NCBI GenBank assembly: GCA_028673005.1
Contig: CM054117.1
Span: 53,009,370-53,073,369 of the forward strand
DNA length: 64,000 nucleotides
Source of the DNA: Tanypteryx hageni
Lineage: Eukaryota > Arthropoda > Insecta > Odonata > Petaluridae
Direction: 5' to 3'
Part shown: piece by piece, positions 20,903 to 32,290 of the stretch
How the letters are laid out: each line of letters begins with the position of its first letter
How positions within the stretch are numbered: position 1 is the first letter of the stretch
Translations under genes and position numbers: made by a program
Notes under the pieces: model-generated
The model's input: only the letters and a program-made list of their open reading frames with translations
The model's database searches: none
What the model was told of the DNA's origin: nothing

Positions 20903-20922
20903 ACTACTTATGATGATGATGA

Positions 20923-21021
20923 TATATATATATACACATATATATATACACTCATATACACACACACACCAAATATGTCTGTGATGAGAAATTTACATAA
21001 AAGTCGTTTACAAACAGGGAG
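20923..21021. repeat. TA/CA-rich simple sequence after RTE-1
   Basis: TATATATA, TACACATATATATATACAC and CACACACACACC words, then unique sequence. This is the continuation of the simple-sequence target on the far side of RTE-1. Confidence 0.8.
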
Positions 21022-21029
21022 GATATAAT

Positions 21030-21768
21030 TAGGGTATGGAATTTTCGGGTTTAAAAAAGAGTTCCTTCGGAGGGTAAATATCGGGTTTTATTATTTTCCT
21101 TTTCATTCGGGTTAAAATCGGGTATAAATAAGTTACAGATTTTTCGAGGTTTTAAAAAGAAGTTCATTCTCGGGTAATTTACGGGTTTTATTATTTTTTA
21201 TTCTGATAAAATCACTTTAAAATAAAAACCTTAATTAAATATTTAAAAGTTTTATCAACAATCAAAACTTTTTACTGTACCTTAAGTATGGTTCAGAGTT
21301 TGATATTTTGTGTTGAACGCCTCCAGGTGGAGAAGAACAACTCGCAGGCTGCACAAATATCTTACTTCTTTTGAAAAGACACCAGATATTAGTAAAATAA
21401 TTTTTCTTTCGTATTGTTTTCAACTCACAGGCATTTGGGCTCTTTTTTCCTTATCCTATCAAAGATCAAACGGCGACTAGCTAAGGCGCGTCCTTGACTA
21501 TTCGTGGCGCGAGCGAACCAAGGAGATTTTGTCACAAAGTAAGCTTATGAATAAATTGTTTACAAAGAGAATAAACAGGCTGATCACGGACATCTAAGAC
21601 TGCACTCAAGTACTGAGGTGCCTACAAGCGCCAGAATAGAAATTCTGTTACCAAATCTAAAAAGATTTGTGTTTAAAGAAAACTAATAATTTCGGGTTTT
21701 ATCCAAAATTTTAAAAAGGAAATCGGAGGGTAAAAATCCGGTAAAAATCGGGTAAAATCCATACCCTA
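21030..21768. mobile_element. Non-autonomous hAT-type element (739 bp)
   Basis: The left end TAGGGTATGGAATTTTCGGG matches the reverse complement of the right end, TAGGGTATGGATTTTACCCG. Flanking 8-mers GATATAAT (21022-21029) and GTTATAAT (21769-21776) agree at 7 of 8. Subterminal CGGGTTTTATTATTTT-type repeats occur twice on the left, and CGGGT/ACCCG words at both ends. The interior (about 21290-21680) is unlike the ends. I do not recognise a transposase fragment in it. Confidence 0.8.
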
Positions 21769-21776
21769 GTTATAAT

Positions 21777-24700
21777 GGGTTAATATTGGAGTGTGAGGAT
21801 GTATGTTAGAGATACTGAAGAAGAGGAGGGCAAAGGAAAGATTGGTAAATATGTTTGAAAGCGTTTTTGACATTAGGGAAGGGGGAGAGAGTGGCGGGAG
21901 ATGAAGCTTGAAGATACAGCAGGCTTGATGAATACTGAGAGACGGAGAGATAGAAAAGAAAGAGATAAAAAAAATCGAAGTGGGTAGGCGCGCGATGATG
22001 AAATGAAGGGAGGGAGCCAGAGGAAGATGTCGCAGAGAGGGAACAGTTATTTGGCAGGCGAAAGGGATTGTCCAAACGAGAGCCAGGATGGTTCGGAAAG
22101 ACGACTTCATTGGTAGAAGCTCGGAATAATATAACTAGTTGTTTATGTCGATAGAAAACTACACTGTTAATTATACGTATAAATACAAAAAACAACACTT
22201 ATTTGGATGAAAGGGAGTGAAGTCCGATAAGAAATAGGAAAATGTTCAAGTTGTATAAAACCTAGTTATTAAAGGAAGTCGTACTACTCTCAGGTGAAAT
22301 ATGGATATAATTATAATTTAAAGTATCCCAGTGGTTTTCTTTAATATTCTCTAAAAGCTAAATGCATGTCCCAAACTACAAGTATAGGCTAAAGCATTAT
22401 TACATCTTTTTCTTTAGGTAATTGCGGTTCAAATGACGTGATTTGAAATTACGCGTCCTGTTCTTCGCTGTCGTGAATACCACTTTCTTCAAAGTTTTGT
22501 GTCATTGATTTTGTGTAAAAGAAAACTGCAAATTTAAAGCCGTAATAACGCATAACATGACCGATTAGTTGTGAATTTCGAATTAGTGGGTTTCGTATTA
22601 AGAACGCTTTATTCTATATCGGTAATAAATGTAATCATGTGCTGTTAATATTTCCGTATACTTGGTGAACGAGCGCTCTTAATTCATTCACTAATATTTT
22701 GATATATCAGAACCGAGTTGATGACATAATGCATAGGAAGTTTATCGAAATTTATTTTTCTGTACAGCGTATTATAAAAAATATTAATTTACTCGCTTTA
22801 AAACCACTGAATTAAACAGGATCGAATGTGTAAAATAAATTTCATTTTACGGTAAAATTAGGTTTCCTCTGAAAAAAGTGTGCTAGCACTGCTGGGCTTA
22901 ATTTCATTTTAGCAAAATTTTTGTTTTTGGGAAAGGCTAGGATAGAAAATGAATACATTTTATATTAATAATATCTCTCAAGCCACAAAGCTTGGCATGT
23001 GGTAACAGCGTACTGATTTAGGCAGACCCAGCGTATCATAGCATATTATATTTCGTCGTTTAGATTTAATTTAAAACTCAATTTTTCTCTTATTTTCTTA
23101 GTTCTTCCGGATCAGATTTAAACCGATATTCATATTCAAATCACGCACGCTTGATTTGCCCAGCGATGCATATAAATCAAACCCGATAGCCAACAACCAA
23201 GAAGACTAGGAATCTGATTCTCTCTGTCCATTGAAACGATGCCAAATATACTAAAGGCAACTTTTAAATTGATAAGGAAAATGAAAGGAAATAAGTCCGA
23301 GTAGGACACGGTCAAAGGACATGCAAAGATGGAAGGGAGAAGAAAGAAACAAAGGAAGGACGGGGAAGCGACGGAGATAAAGAAGGGAATGCCAAAGGTC
23401 GAAAGGTCGCGAGGACGGGAGGAAAAAAACTTTCAAAACTCGGAGATGAGTAATAAAAGAGGATCAGTGTGAGGGATATTACACGCGCTGGAGTTAACGA
23501 GAGAGAGAGAGAGAGAACTCCTTCTCGAAACTGGGTTACAATTGCAAGAGGCATTTCTTTCGGCGCCATGCATCATTCGCATTTTTCAAAATGCTCTCGT
23601 TTATTTTTTCTCCTGTTTATACACGGGCCTTTTTGAGATCGAATTTTTGTTGTTGTTGTTGTTACGTAACATCCGAACGCAGCAGGTGAGAGAGAATGTA
23701 AATCGCGTCGGTGTTGTGAAAGTAAGCCCGCTCTCTCGTGAAAGTGAGTGAGCGAGAGAGAGACAGAGAGAGGGGGAGAGAGATGGTATCTGGAGGGAGT
23801 TCGAAAAAAATTTCAAGGGGCGATAAATCGGGGAAATCTCATAACACGCCTGAATGCATGCCTGGGATGTTTTGAAAACGAGTGGATTGTGGAACTCATT
23901 TGGAGCGGAAATCTATTTTCTTTTGTTTCGTCCCGCGAAGCTCCACCGTTAAATGGCCCGGATGAAATTGAATGCGTTTCCTCTTGCCATAAACACATAT
24001 ATATATATTTTATGGTAGGTATAATATATGTTTAATATTATTTTTTATAATTCAGTTGTCTGATTAATCGAATTAAAGTTTGCCGCCATTTCGTTTTTAA
24101 AACGCTGGCCTGTCGTGAGTTCTTGCGTGCTATTTGCCTTATGTTAAAAGGTTTTAATGTAATTTTATATGAACGGGTCTTTTTATTTTAAATTATTAAT
24201 TCATAAATTACACAAGTCCGTCTACAGTTAGAAATATTTTTTAAATCTTATTCACTCTTGAAATGTTTGCTTCCAATTAAATCAGTCCTCCACCTCTTTC
24301 TGGATCCCAATTTTGCTATCCAAATACGTACCTCCCTGTTTTAAATTGTCATGCTATATCAATAATGAATGACGAATTTAATTTGAGTCCTTTATCCTGT
24401 TTCCGCGGCAATTTATATGACATGTACATGAGTAATATGTTGTAATTTATATGCTAATATGCAGCCAAATATCAGTGATATTTCGAAAACAATAAAAAAT
24501 TATTCAAGTATTGGATTTGAAATTGTAATAACATTTTTGTATAATAGACTTTGTTTAAACTTATTATTCTCTACGTGAATTGCAAATATTTTATTCTATA
24601 TGAGAATTTCCTCGTGGAGGTTTATTTAAGATATCATTGTTTTATAGTAAAATTCTATATAAAATAAATAATTTATAATCAAAGGCTCCATACTTAATCT

Positions 24701-25399
24701 TAAGCAATATGTCTCTTAACGTACACGTCTTTTAAAAAGTTCCTTTGTCACGTTAGTCTTATTTAATATCGCAGTCACAATTATCGTTTTTTAACAAATA
24801 CTATCTAATTCATTCAAACAGTTTATATTTTTCTTAACTTTAAATTTTGATAACAATGCTTTTTGCGACACGATTACGTGAGGTTAGTGTCTTTATTTAG
24901 AATCTCGATAGAATCGAAATTTATTTTGATTAAATAAGCGATTTTCTTGGTAAGGTTTATCTTTATGATTCATCAATTTAGTCTTATATGGCCTCTTATT
25001 TTTGTTCTAAAATTGGGACGAAATTATATGGCAAATACTCGATTCTCATTTTTGTTAAACGAGGTATCCTTAACCCTTTACGCCACCATGTCCATTTTTA
25101 TTGGCAACCTATTAGATTATTTTAATATCTCTTGATGCATATTTTGAATACAATAGTGGATGGTGGATATATTGGAAAGTGACCTATGGCCTAAAACTTT
25201 GACGAAGTGATTACTGATGCATTTAGAATTAAGATGCAATTGCAATAACAACACTTCCCACCAAATTTATTGCTGAAAAGGATAAAATGAATTGAATTTT
25301 TAATAGAATGGAATGGATAAACAGAACACGTCCTGTAAAATATACGTTGCATTCCTGGAATACGGATTTTTCCTTCGTTTCACCTAATTCGTTCGAAAT
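21777..25399. other. Non-coding, no gene recognised
   Basis: 21780-22110 is purine-rich with meaningless complementary frames. 23500-23516 is a (GA)n run and 23750-23790 is GA-rich. The rest is AT-rich. The frames of 60-130 codons show no family resemblance. Confidence 0.5.
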
Positions 25400-26343
25400 G
25401 GGGCCTAGGAGTAACACGGAGAGAGACGAGAATGGGATGAGATCGCTTAGACCCTTCACACAGCGTCCCGGAAAACGCTCACGCAGAGTATATAAAGCCG
25501 CGGATATTGCGAACCAACGAAAGGTCAGGGATAGGTATTTCTATTTGCGAGGACGAACGAGACTGGCGAATAAGGGTTTTCGACCTTTCGACGGAGGAGA
25601 AGGGATGGAGGAATAGCAGGGTAGGGATGGAGAGGAAGAGCCGTCGTCTGGGACCGGAGTGATAACAATTCGCTATGAAGTTATGAAGAGCCTACGCCTC
25701 TTTTACGGGTCGGGAAATATCAGACTCCCTTCCCCAAACACCATTCTCCATTCCTCTCGCTCGGTTTGCATTTTACGCGGCGGGTTTAATTGCAGCAACA
25801 AGGAGAACCCGTGACGCCGGAGGGTGGTGATTGAATTTGGGTTTGATTAAGACGGAGCGATGGACCCTCGCACGTACGGTGTATTCTGCCCGGGAGAGGC
25901 GAGGCATTCATCATCCGAAGAAGGACGGTCGGTGGCTGTGGGCCATTCGGAGTAGGCGACGGACGGTGGGCAGTGTATCCTTCGTGACATACGGGATGAT
26001 GCGGTCAAAGCCCTCTTGACCGGAACGTTGTCGAGGGGAGAAATGCCTTTCTCTCGTTAAATTGAAAAGGAGCCGAGGAGGAGGTTAACCCTTGGTCGAG
26101 GCGTTTAAACGTAGGCGAAGTGCACCTAGAGGTTGGCACGCAGGTCGACGTCGCTCACGGATGACGCATTGCCTGTGTTCAGCCCGCGTTAGCCTTCTCC
26201 TGGAACGCAAATTTGTTACCTTAGAAGGTCCGAGGTCGAAAATTCTGCGGTGCGTCTCTCGTATGCGGACCCTGTACGTGCGTTTCCGGAGAAACAAAAC
26301 TATTCCCGTTTGTCAGCGCTCCGCGAGGTATTTGCGTTGGTGA
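25400..26343. promoter_or_regulatory. CG-rich unique island
   Basis: CG dinucleotides are clearly denser here than in the surrounding DNA and no repeat signature is seen. AGTATATAAAGCCGCGG near 25488 looks like a TATA box followed by GC-rich DNA. The frames at 25308-25616 and 26092-26343 (+) are Arg-rich and unrecognised. It may be a promoter region or a non-coding regulatory island; no transcription unit can be defined. Confidence 0.25.
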
Positions 26344-26578
26344 AATGTTTGTTTCACTCGAAAGGTTTGATTTATTGAGGTAAATGGGGAGAAAACGTGT
26401 GGGAAGATGTCTTTCTTGTGATTTTTTCCCACACATTTGAATGGTGTTTTTTTAATCTAAATTTAATTTGAAAAATATTCGAGTGTTTTCTCGTCAGCGT
26501 ACTATTAAAGTTAAATGCGCTGGTGGAGTGTATTGATTTTCCGTTTCGTTGAAATTGTTTGGTGTTATGAATGAATTA

Positions 26579-26826
26579 AAACAATCAGGAAAAGATAGAT
26601 AGGACACATATTGAGAAGACAGTGTTTACAAAGGACGATCTTAGAGGGCAAAATTAGCGGAAGAAGAGGAAGAGGGAAAAAAGAATAGGAACATTAGAGA
26701 ATATAAAGCAGGAATATAGTAGTATATAGTAGTACTTATAGAGATACAAAAGAGGCTTCTAGGGGGAGAGAGAGATGGAGGCAGCGATTTAGCTGAAACC
26801 TATCTTCGGACAGCAGCAAGATGATG
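26579..26826 (+). mobile_element. 5'-truncated RTE-2-type copy
   Basis: Closely matches the last 250 bases of RTE-2: the RKRKANW...GHILRR codons onward, the stop region, the CTATC-TTCG-GACAG hairpin (26800-26813) and the (ATG)n tail. Near the 5' end about 9 bases corresponding to the KANW codons are missing, and an AGTAGTATAT-type duplication sits near 26720. Flanks ATGAATGAATTA (26567-26578) and ATGAATAAATTA (26827-26838) match at 11 of 12 and look like its target-site duplication. Dead on arrival by truncation. Confidence 0.85.
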
Positions 26827-26838
26827 ATGAATAAATTA

Positions 26839-28194
26839 CATTATTTTTATTTTATGAGGTTTAAATTTTATTAACATTTGAAAACTGTTAAAGACTTTAT
26901 AAAACGCCATGTATAATATTTAAAATCATAAAGCATGTCATTCCATGTCTAATTTTCCCGTGATCCCATTAAATTAATGTGGGATATAAGGATTGATTGC
27001 TTTGACTTTATTAAAGATGGGCAATTTAAAATGGCCATACGTAGGATTTGTTTTGAATATCAATACAAAATGAGCATCGAAATAGTTAATATTCAATCAT
27101 AAAATCCTGACCCTCGTATAAAGTCGTCATTAATCTAATATTTTTCATTGACTTGAATATTAAAATATTAAAAATATACGCGACTGTCAGCTATATATGA
27201 CTTTGAAAAACATTTTGTTAAATATATTCATCCGAGTAGTTTATAAAACACTAGCTGAAACGCCCGGCTTCGCTCGGGAAAGTTGACTTTTAAGTAGCAA
27301 ACGATTTTTATTATTTTTATTGATATATCACTTTTGATGTCATATGCTATAAAAATTGCTGGTTGCAGGCAGAGACGCGTGAGAGGGGAAAGGAAGCAAT
27401 GGGAAGGAGAAACTTTAAAGGGGAGCCGACGTCAGAGCCAATGCGCATTAACACAATTTCGGTTCGCATGGGTACAAGTTCGCGCATCAAATGCCCACAC
27501 CTAAACACAATCTCCCCAATAGGCGGTCCCGCCTCGAGGATGGGCTCGTCCTTCCCTAAATGTGCCTATTCCTCACCGCCACGTTAGAGCGTTTTTACTC
27601 TACCCCAAGTTTTGAATTACTGGTTCGGGGGTTTAGGGGCGGAGCTCCCACAAAAAAGATCCAAACTTTACCAAACGTTCCCCATTCCTTAATTACGCAA
27701 GCGATGTTTACATTAAGATTTATTATTTTATGTATTGTATTGTAAAGTTTTACCATTAATGTAATTACACATTAACGTCTTACTTAATATTCACGTGGAT
27801 AGATGCACCGAATCCTTTAAAGCAGCAATAAAATTATGTGGATTATGTCAATACTATTACCGAAACCTAAACAATAACAACGTCTTGGTTACCGAACACA
27901 TGTAAGTAGATGTATCGATTTATGTTGCGATAAATCTTTCAATGTTAATGGTAAAAGATAACTATGTTCTAATATTCCTTAAAAATCATTTGACACACTT
28001 TAAAAGTATTCATAGACTATAGTTAGACTATATATTTGTACCCTTTGTCTTGGCGTTAGCTATTCTTCCTCTACGGCGCACCACGGCGTGGATTTTTCTT
28101 GCATTAATATTTACGTGGCTATCTCCCTTTCTAGAGGACAACAATTAAGAAATTTAGCTTGCCGCCTGGAAAATGGTCATCTAAACCGATAAAT
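26839..28194. other. Non-coding; one repeat-like start at 27251
   Basis: At 27251-27290 ACTAGCTGAAACGCCCGGC followed by TTCGCTCGGG resembles the start at 58993 (ACTAGCTG...ACCCGGCG...TTCGGGT). Both can form a CCCG/CGGG hairpin, and arthropod dispersed repeats often begin in this way. The downstream bodies do not obviously match. Otherwise nothing recognised. Confidence 0.4.
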
Positions 28195-28400
28195 TTTGCG
28201 CTTAAAGAAAACTTTTCTCCACACACACATTCTTATGGAATTATTATTTCGTTGACTCCATGGGGTATAAGAGACCCCATGGCCTGCAAACCTAGACCAA
28301 GTTCTTCTTTTGTTCCATAGGATGGCCCATGAAACTTTTGAATTCGATAGCTTCAGCGATGTAAAAACGTAAAAACACACACACACACACACACACTGAC
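28195..28400 (-). mobile_element. Dispersed repeat family R3, copy A
   Basis: The reverse complement matches 35145-35305: TTTTTACATCGCTGAAGCTAT, AATTCAAAAGTTTCATGGGC, CATCCTATGGAACAAAAG, AGAACTTGGTCTAGGTTTGC and the hairpin CCATGGGGT-CTCTTAT-ACCCCATGG (28258-28282, perfect here). A (CA)n run (28376-28396) lies at its 5' side. No ORF. Class unknown. Confidence 0.7.
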
Positions 28401-30934
28401 GCTTATAAGATTAAGATTTGCTCCAGTTTTTAAATATGTACCAAAGGCGTTATGTAAGCTTAAAATACTTCTCATTTAGGCGAAATGAATGCAACAACTA
28501 AACTGATACCCGCCGTTTCCTTGACATAAGCAAAACGTTTGAAATAAAAAAATTACGATCATACGCAAAAGTGCGCTCCGTCGAGAGTCGCTAGCTAATG
28601 AGAAATGTCACTTACAACGTTCACGGAAATTGGATAAAATTGAGACTCGAATCAAACATCTGCAGTGGAATGCATATATGCGCTATGTAAATAACACGCT
28701 TCACATCCGGAACCTAAAGCAGTCGGAACAAAATTTTGCTTACGAGCCCAAAATTGGAGTGTCTGGATATCATAAGATTATGATAAGTCGAATATCGCAT
28801 TGTTCTCTCAGACTATTCTCCGAGAGGATACCAGAAATTCTTTTTTTTTAATAAGGCCGGAAACTAACGTTCATAACCAGATAAAACGAATACAAGACCG
28901 GGGAACACAAATGTTTTTCCAAAAAATCTTTATGTAACGTTGCAGACAGGGAATCCAACCGTCTAACACACCGAGTCTACTGGTAGATTGGAGCGATAAC
29001 TTTAAAGGTCGTCTTAAAGGCGTACTGTATCCTATAGGAAGAAAGACAGGTGGAAGATAGCGGAGTTACCGAACAGCATGGGATTTTCGTCCCCTTTTTT
29101 CTTCCTTCCATAAGGCCTATCTCTCGCTGACGAACGGGCTCACTCCTTTCCCCACCTCCTCTCTCTCTCTCTCCACCTCCTTCTCCCGTTTCTTCTCCCC
29201 TCATTCCCATTCCGTCTTCACTCCTCCCCGTATTCTGGACTAACTTGAATGAGGTCACCTTTTTTTCCCCCGCTGTCTTTGTATGCGAGCTATTGGTGGG
29301 TTTATTATGACGAAGGTTCTTGGATTTGTATATGGTTTTATTTATCTTTTTGCATATAGAGTAAGATCCCGTTTTTACGGAATACCGATTTAACGCGAGT
29401 GCCGGTTTTTCGGCTTATTGTTGAAACGACTGAAAAACGTTATTTCTATCGCGCCCTAATTATTCGCAGCCGAAAATATGGCAAACCTATGGCACGCGAG
29501 ACGATTATGTTTGGTAAGCCACGGGAAAATTGTTTTGCTGAATGTCTTTTTTACGTTTTTTCCATTTATGACACAATATAAAAGACTTTCTAGAAAAGTT
29601 GCAGTTATGTTAATAGAATTAGAGACTAAAAGTGACTTTTTGTCTGAGAACGAGATGCTTGTTGCTCTAAAATTGTCTTTCGGCCATAAATGTTTTAGAG
29701 CAACGAGTCTTTTTAATCGGTAAATTGAATTTTATATTACCAATCTATCGTTTTCTGAGCTCTGAGTCTGAGTCTGAATAAATGATCATAGTTAAGCCAT
29801 AAAATTATTTACTTTTGGATATATTTTAAATTGTCGCCTAATTTATAAAAGGAAAGTCGATTGTAATTTTGGCCCGCGACCAAAAACTGTTTGTCATCTC
29901 TGGACTATAAAAAATCTTCGAAGCTTCTATACCTCTTACTTACGTTGGAGCATGCATATGCGCTTTATACCTAAATTTTAAATAAAATCCTTAGGGCGAA
30001 TCGCCAATTTCCGTTTTTTTATCGGAAAATCTGTACTAACGATATAAATTTGTTCCCAATTCATTCTGTAAGAACAGGAATTTACCGTATGTACGTGTTT
30101 GCTCATTTTATGTATCAGTTATTTCATTATATTGCGCTCTAAGGAATTATTTTAATCCTCAGACAGAGATCAATTTCTCGTTGGTATGGTTTATAGCGTT
30201 TTGTTTTGCTAGGGCTTAAGTCCCTCCATTTCTCCCTCACACCATCGCATAACGAATATAATTCCCAACCTTTTACGCACGCGTTCCGTTGAAAAATAGC
30301 AATTATTTATGGAGAGAGAGAAATTAAAAGAGAGAAGGGGGAAAGAGGTGAGACGTGCATTGCGCGCTATAAAACGGTTTAATTTACTTCGCGAGGGTAG
30401 AATTATGACTTCTACTGCGTCGCGCATGTTTAGAGGGCGGAGATAATACACCGCTTGATAGTAATTTGGACCTAAATACTGACCATCTTGTGTGTTTGTT
30501 TGTGTGTATTTGTGCGCAGGCGTTTATCCTACGCTTTCGTGCCAGAATTATTTGCCATCTTGCGCTTAATTTAATTGGAGCCTGCAGTTAAATGAGAAAA
30601 TTAGTCGTTGTTAACTCCTTGATATATGTAACAGAAAGTACTCTGGAGTTGAGTAAAATTTTAAAGTCTAAAATCTTTTTAATATATTCTCTTTGTATCT
30701 AAGATCTCCTCTTTGTAAAAGATTAGCTTGCTCAACTGCTAGAGCTAGGAATACGGATAGATGACCAATTTTGGCTCCAGGTGAATACTTTATGAGTTAC
30801 TTAATGAAATCAAATAATTTTTCAGGAAAACATGAGCCTATTTAATTTTCCGCTCAATTATCTCAAAAAACTTCAGGAATTTTAATAAAATATTTGCTCG
30901 TCCTTTTCTATCAATGCAAGTTTTCTAACTTTCG
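28401..30934. other. Non-coding; tRNA-like fragment near 28940
   Basis: On the minus strand, 28940-28985 reads like a decayed tRNA-type 3' half (GACGGTTGGATTCCCTG). 29100-29230 is pyrimidine-rich and 30200-30450 is mixed. No gene is recognised. Confidence 0.4.
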
Positions 30935-31391
30935 GTAGGTTTTAGGCTCACCCAACCCATTCTGTCGCCTTCATGGCCTTTCATCTCCTCATACCCTCTA
31001 CTGTTAAAAAAATTCCTTTTATCTTCCTACTTCTTTGCCATTTTCCTTTCTATGGCTTCCTTCAGTTGACCTTTGCCTCTCCAAATATTCCCCACCCATT
31101 TCTTCTACCTTTCCCTTATTACTCTATTTAAGCTTCTATCTTCCCCTACTCGATTCAAGACTTCCTCGTTTCTTTTAGTCCAACTAATTTTCTCTACGCC
31201 ATACCCACATCTCAAACACCTTTAATCTGCTCATATCTTTCTTTCTCATATTCCACATCTACAGATTTATCATTAACCTCTTTTTAAAATATCTTTATTC
31301 AGTCTTCCTCTCAACAACTCTCGTCGCCTAAAAAATGCCTGTTTGCGCTTGCTATTCTTATTTTATGTATTTTTCTGATATGATCCTCGAA

Positions 31392-31660
31392 ATCAGTGAC
31401 GATCAGCCTTTTCTACGTAGCAAGCCGCATTGGCGGTTACGAATTCTTCGTCGGGCCGCATTGTAAGTTGTCACGGCGGGCCGGATTAGACTTCGAATCG
31501 GACGTTAACTAGATATTATGAGTTATTATGTCAATGAAAATCAAGTCTAAATTAAGTGTTTAGGATTAATATTTCAATCTCAAGTGTTTAATTAACGTAA
31601 TTTTAATGTATGTGCATGCGGCTCACGGGCCCTAGGTAGCTCACCACCGCTCTAAGTCTT
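31392..31660. mobile_element. Probable hAT-type MITE relic inside the RTE relic
   Basis: Begins CAGTGACGATCAGCCTTTTC and ends near GGCTCACGGGCCCTAGGTAG plus CTCACCACCGCTCTA. Words such as GGGCCGCATTG and GGCGGGCCGGAT are typical of miniature hAT elements. The inverted ends match only partly and I find no clear 8-bp duplication, so the boundaries are approximate. Confidence 0.45.
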
Positions 31661-31987
31661 TAAATATTGCTATCAGTATGTTTCGCAGGTTTTCACACCC
31701 CCATTCTTGTGTGTGTGTTTTCCTGCAGTGGGGTTTTTCCTAGGGAATAGTATCTTAATTTTCCCGTGTTTTTCCCCGCAGACAAACAAATCTCCATCTA
31801 TTTTCATTTCCAAAAATACTAACGCATTGTATTTATATAGTAATTTATTTTATGTAATCTTTTATTTTATTTTTATTCGTTGTTACTTTCTTTCTGTTTG
31901 TAATTTGACTATGGGTTAGATGGAAGAAGAGACTGTTTAGTCTCAATCTCGTCCAAATAAAGACGGATATCTATCTATCTATCTATC
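31661..31987 (+). mobile_element. Probable truncated LINE 3' end with (ATCT)n tail
   Basis: AGACTGTTTAGTCT hairpin (31929-31943), then CGTCCAAATAAAGACGGAT and (ATCT)5 ending at 31987, exactly where the RTE relic resumes. A 3' UTR-like end with AATAAA and a 4-base tail is the layout of several arthropod LINE clades. No coding part is identified, and the left boundary is not visible. Confidence 0.5.
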
Positions 31988-32290
31988 CTGATCAATTTTG
32001 TACTCCCATCTTGGGTCAGAATGCTGCCTAAATAAGTAAATTATTCCACCTGTTCCAGTATTTCCTCATTCATTGTATCATTGACTCGTGATCCCTCGCT
32101 CACGGTAAATCTCATTTTCTCCCTGTTAATTTCCATTTCGAAAATATTTGCCTTTTCATTTATGGAACTAATTATCATCTGAAGGTTTTTTTTTGAATCT
32201 CTCAAATCCGCAAATTTCACTGATTTGACTAAGCTACCTCCAACTTTTACCCCTTTTTCTATCTATATGCACTGATAATCCGCATAATGT

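Larger units (their letters stand above)
17649..20922 (+). mobile_element. RTE-1: full-length RTE-like non-LTR retrotransposon
   Basis: A leader of about 300 bases is followed by one long ORF, a very short 3' UTR, and a (TGA)n tail (about 20910-20922). Endonuclease plus reverse transcriptase in one ORF and a short-repeat 3' tail are features of the RTE group. The leader shares with RTE-2 the phrases GTGATCA, GAACGGCTACAG-like and GGAAAGCAAGNGGGAAACTACC. The copy sits between (TA)n tracts, so a target duplication cannot be read; the 5' boundary is the point where the TA tract ends and is uncertain. Confidence 0.85.
30935..32290 (-). pseudogene. Old RTE-like relic, interrupted
   Basis: On the minus strand, conceptual translation with frameshifts and stops gives RTE landmarks in the right order. 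GVKVGG and VKSVKFAD (degraded YADD region) lie near 32270-32220. MEINREK, LEQVE.FTYLGSILTQDG follow near 32150-31990. After an insertion (31392-31987) come RLKVFEMWVW, SWTKRNEEVLNRVGEDR, KKWVGNIWRG and RGYEEMKGHEGDRMGW down to 30940. Excluding the insertion it is about 760 bases, close to the 740 expected from YADD to the stop in RTE-2. It is 5'-truncated inside the reverse transcriptase, shifted and stopped many times, and therefore old. Confidence 0.85.

Noticed and set aside
26092..26343. Arg-rich 83-codon + frame in the CG-rich island
   Set aside because: Arg richness is explained by CG-rich codons; the opposite strand is also open; no family resemblance.
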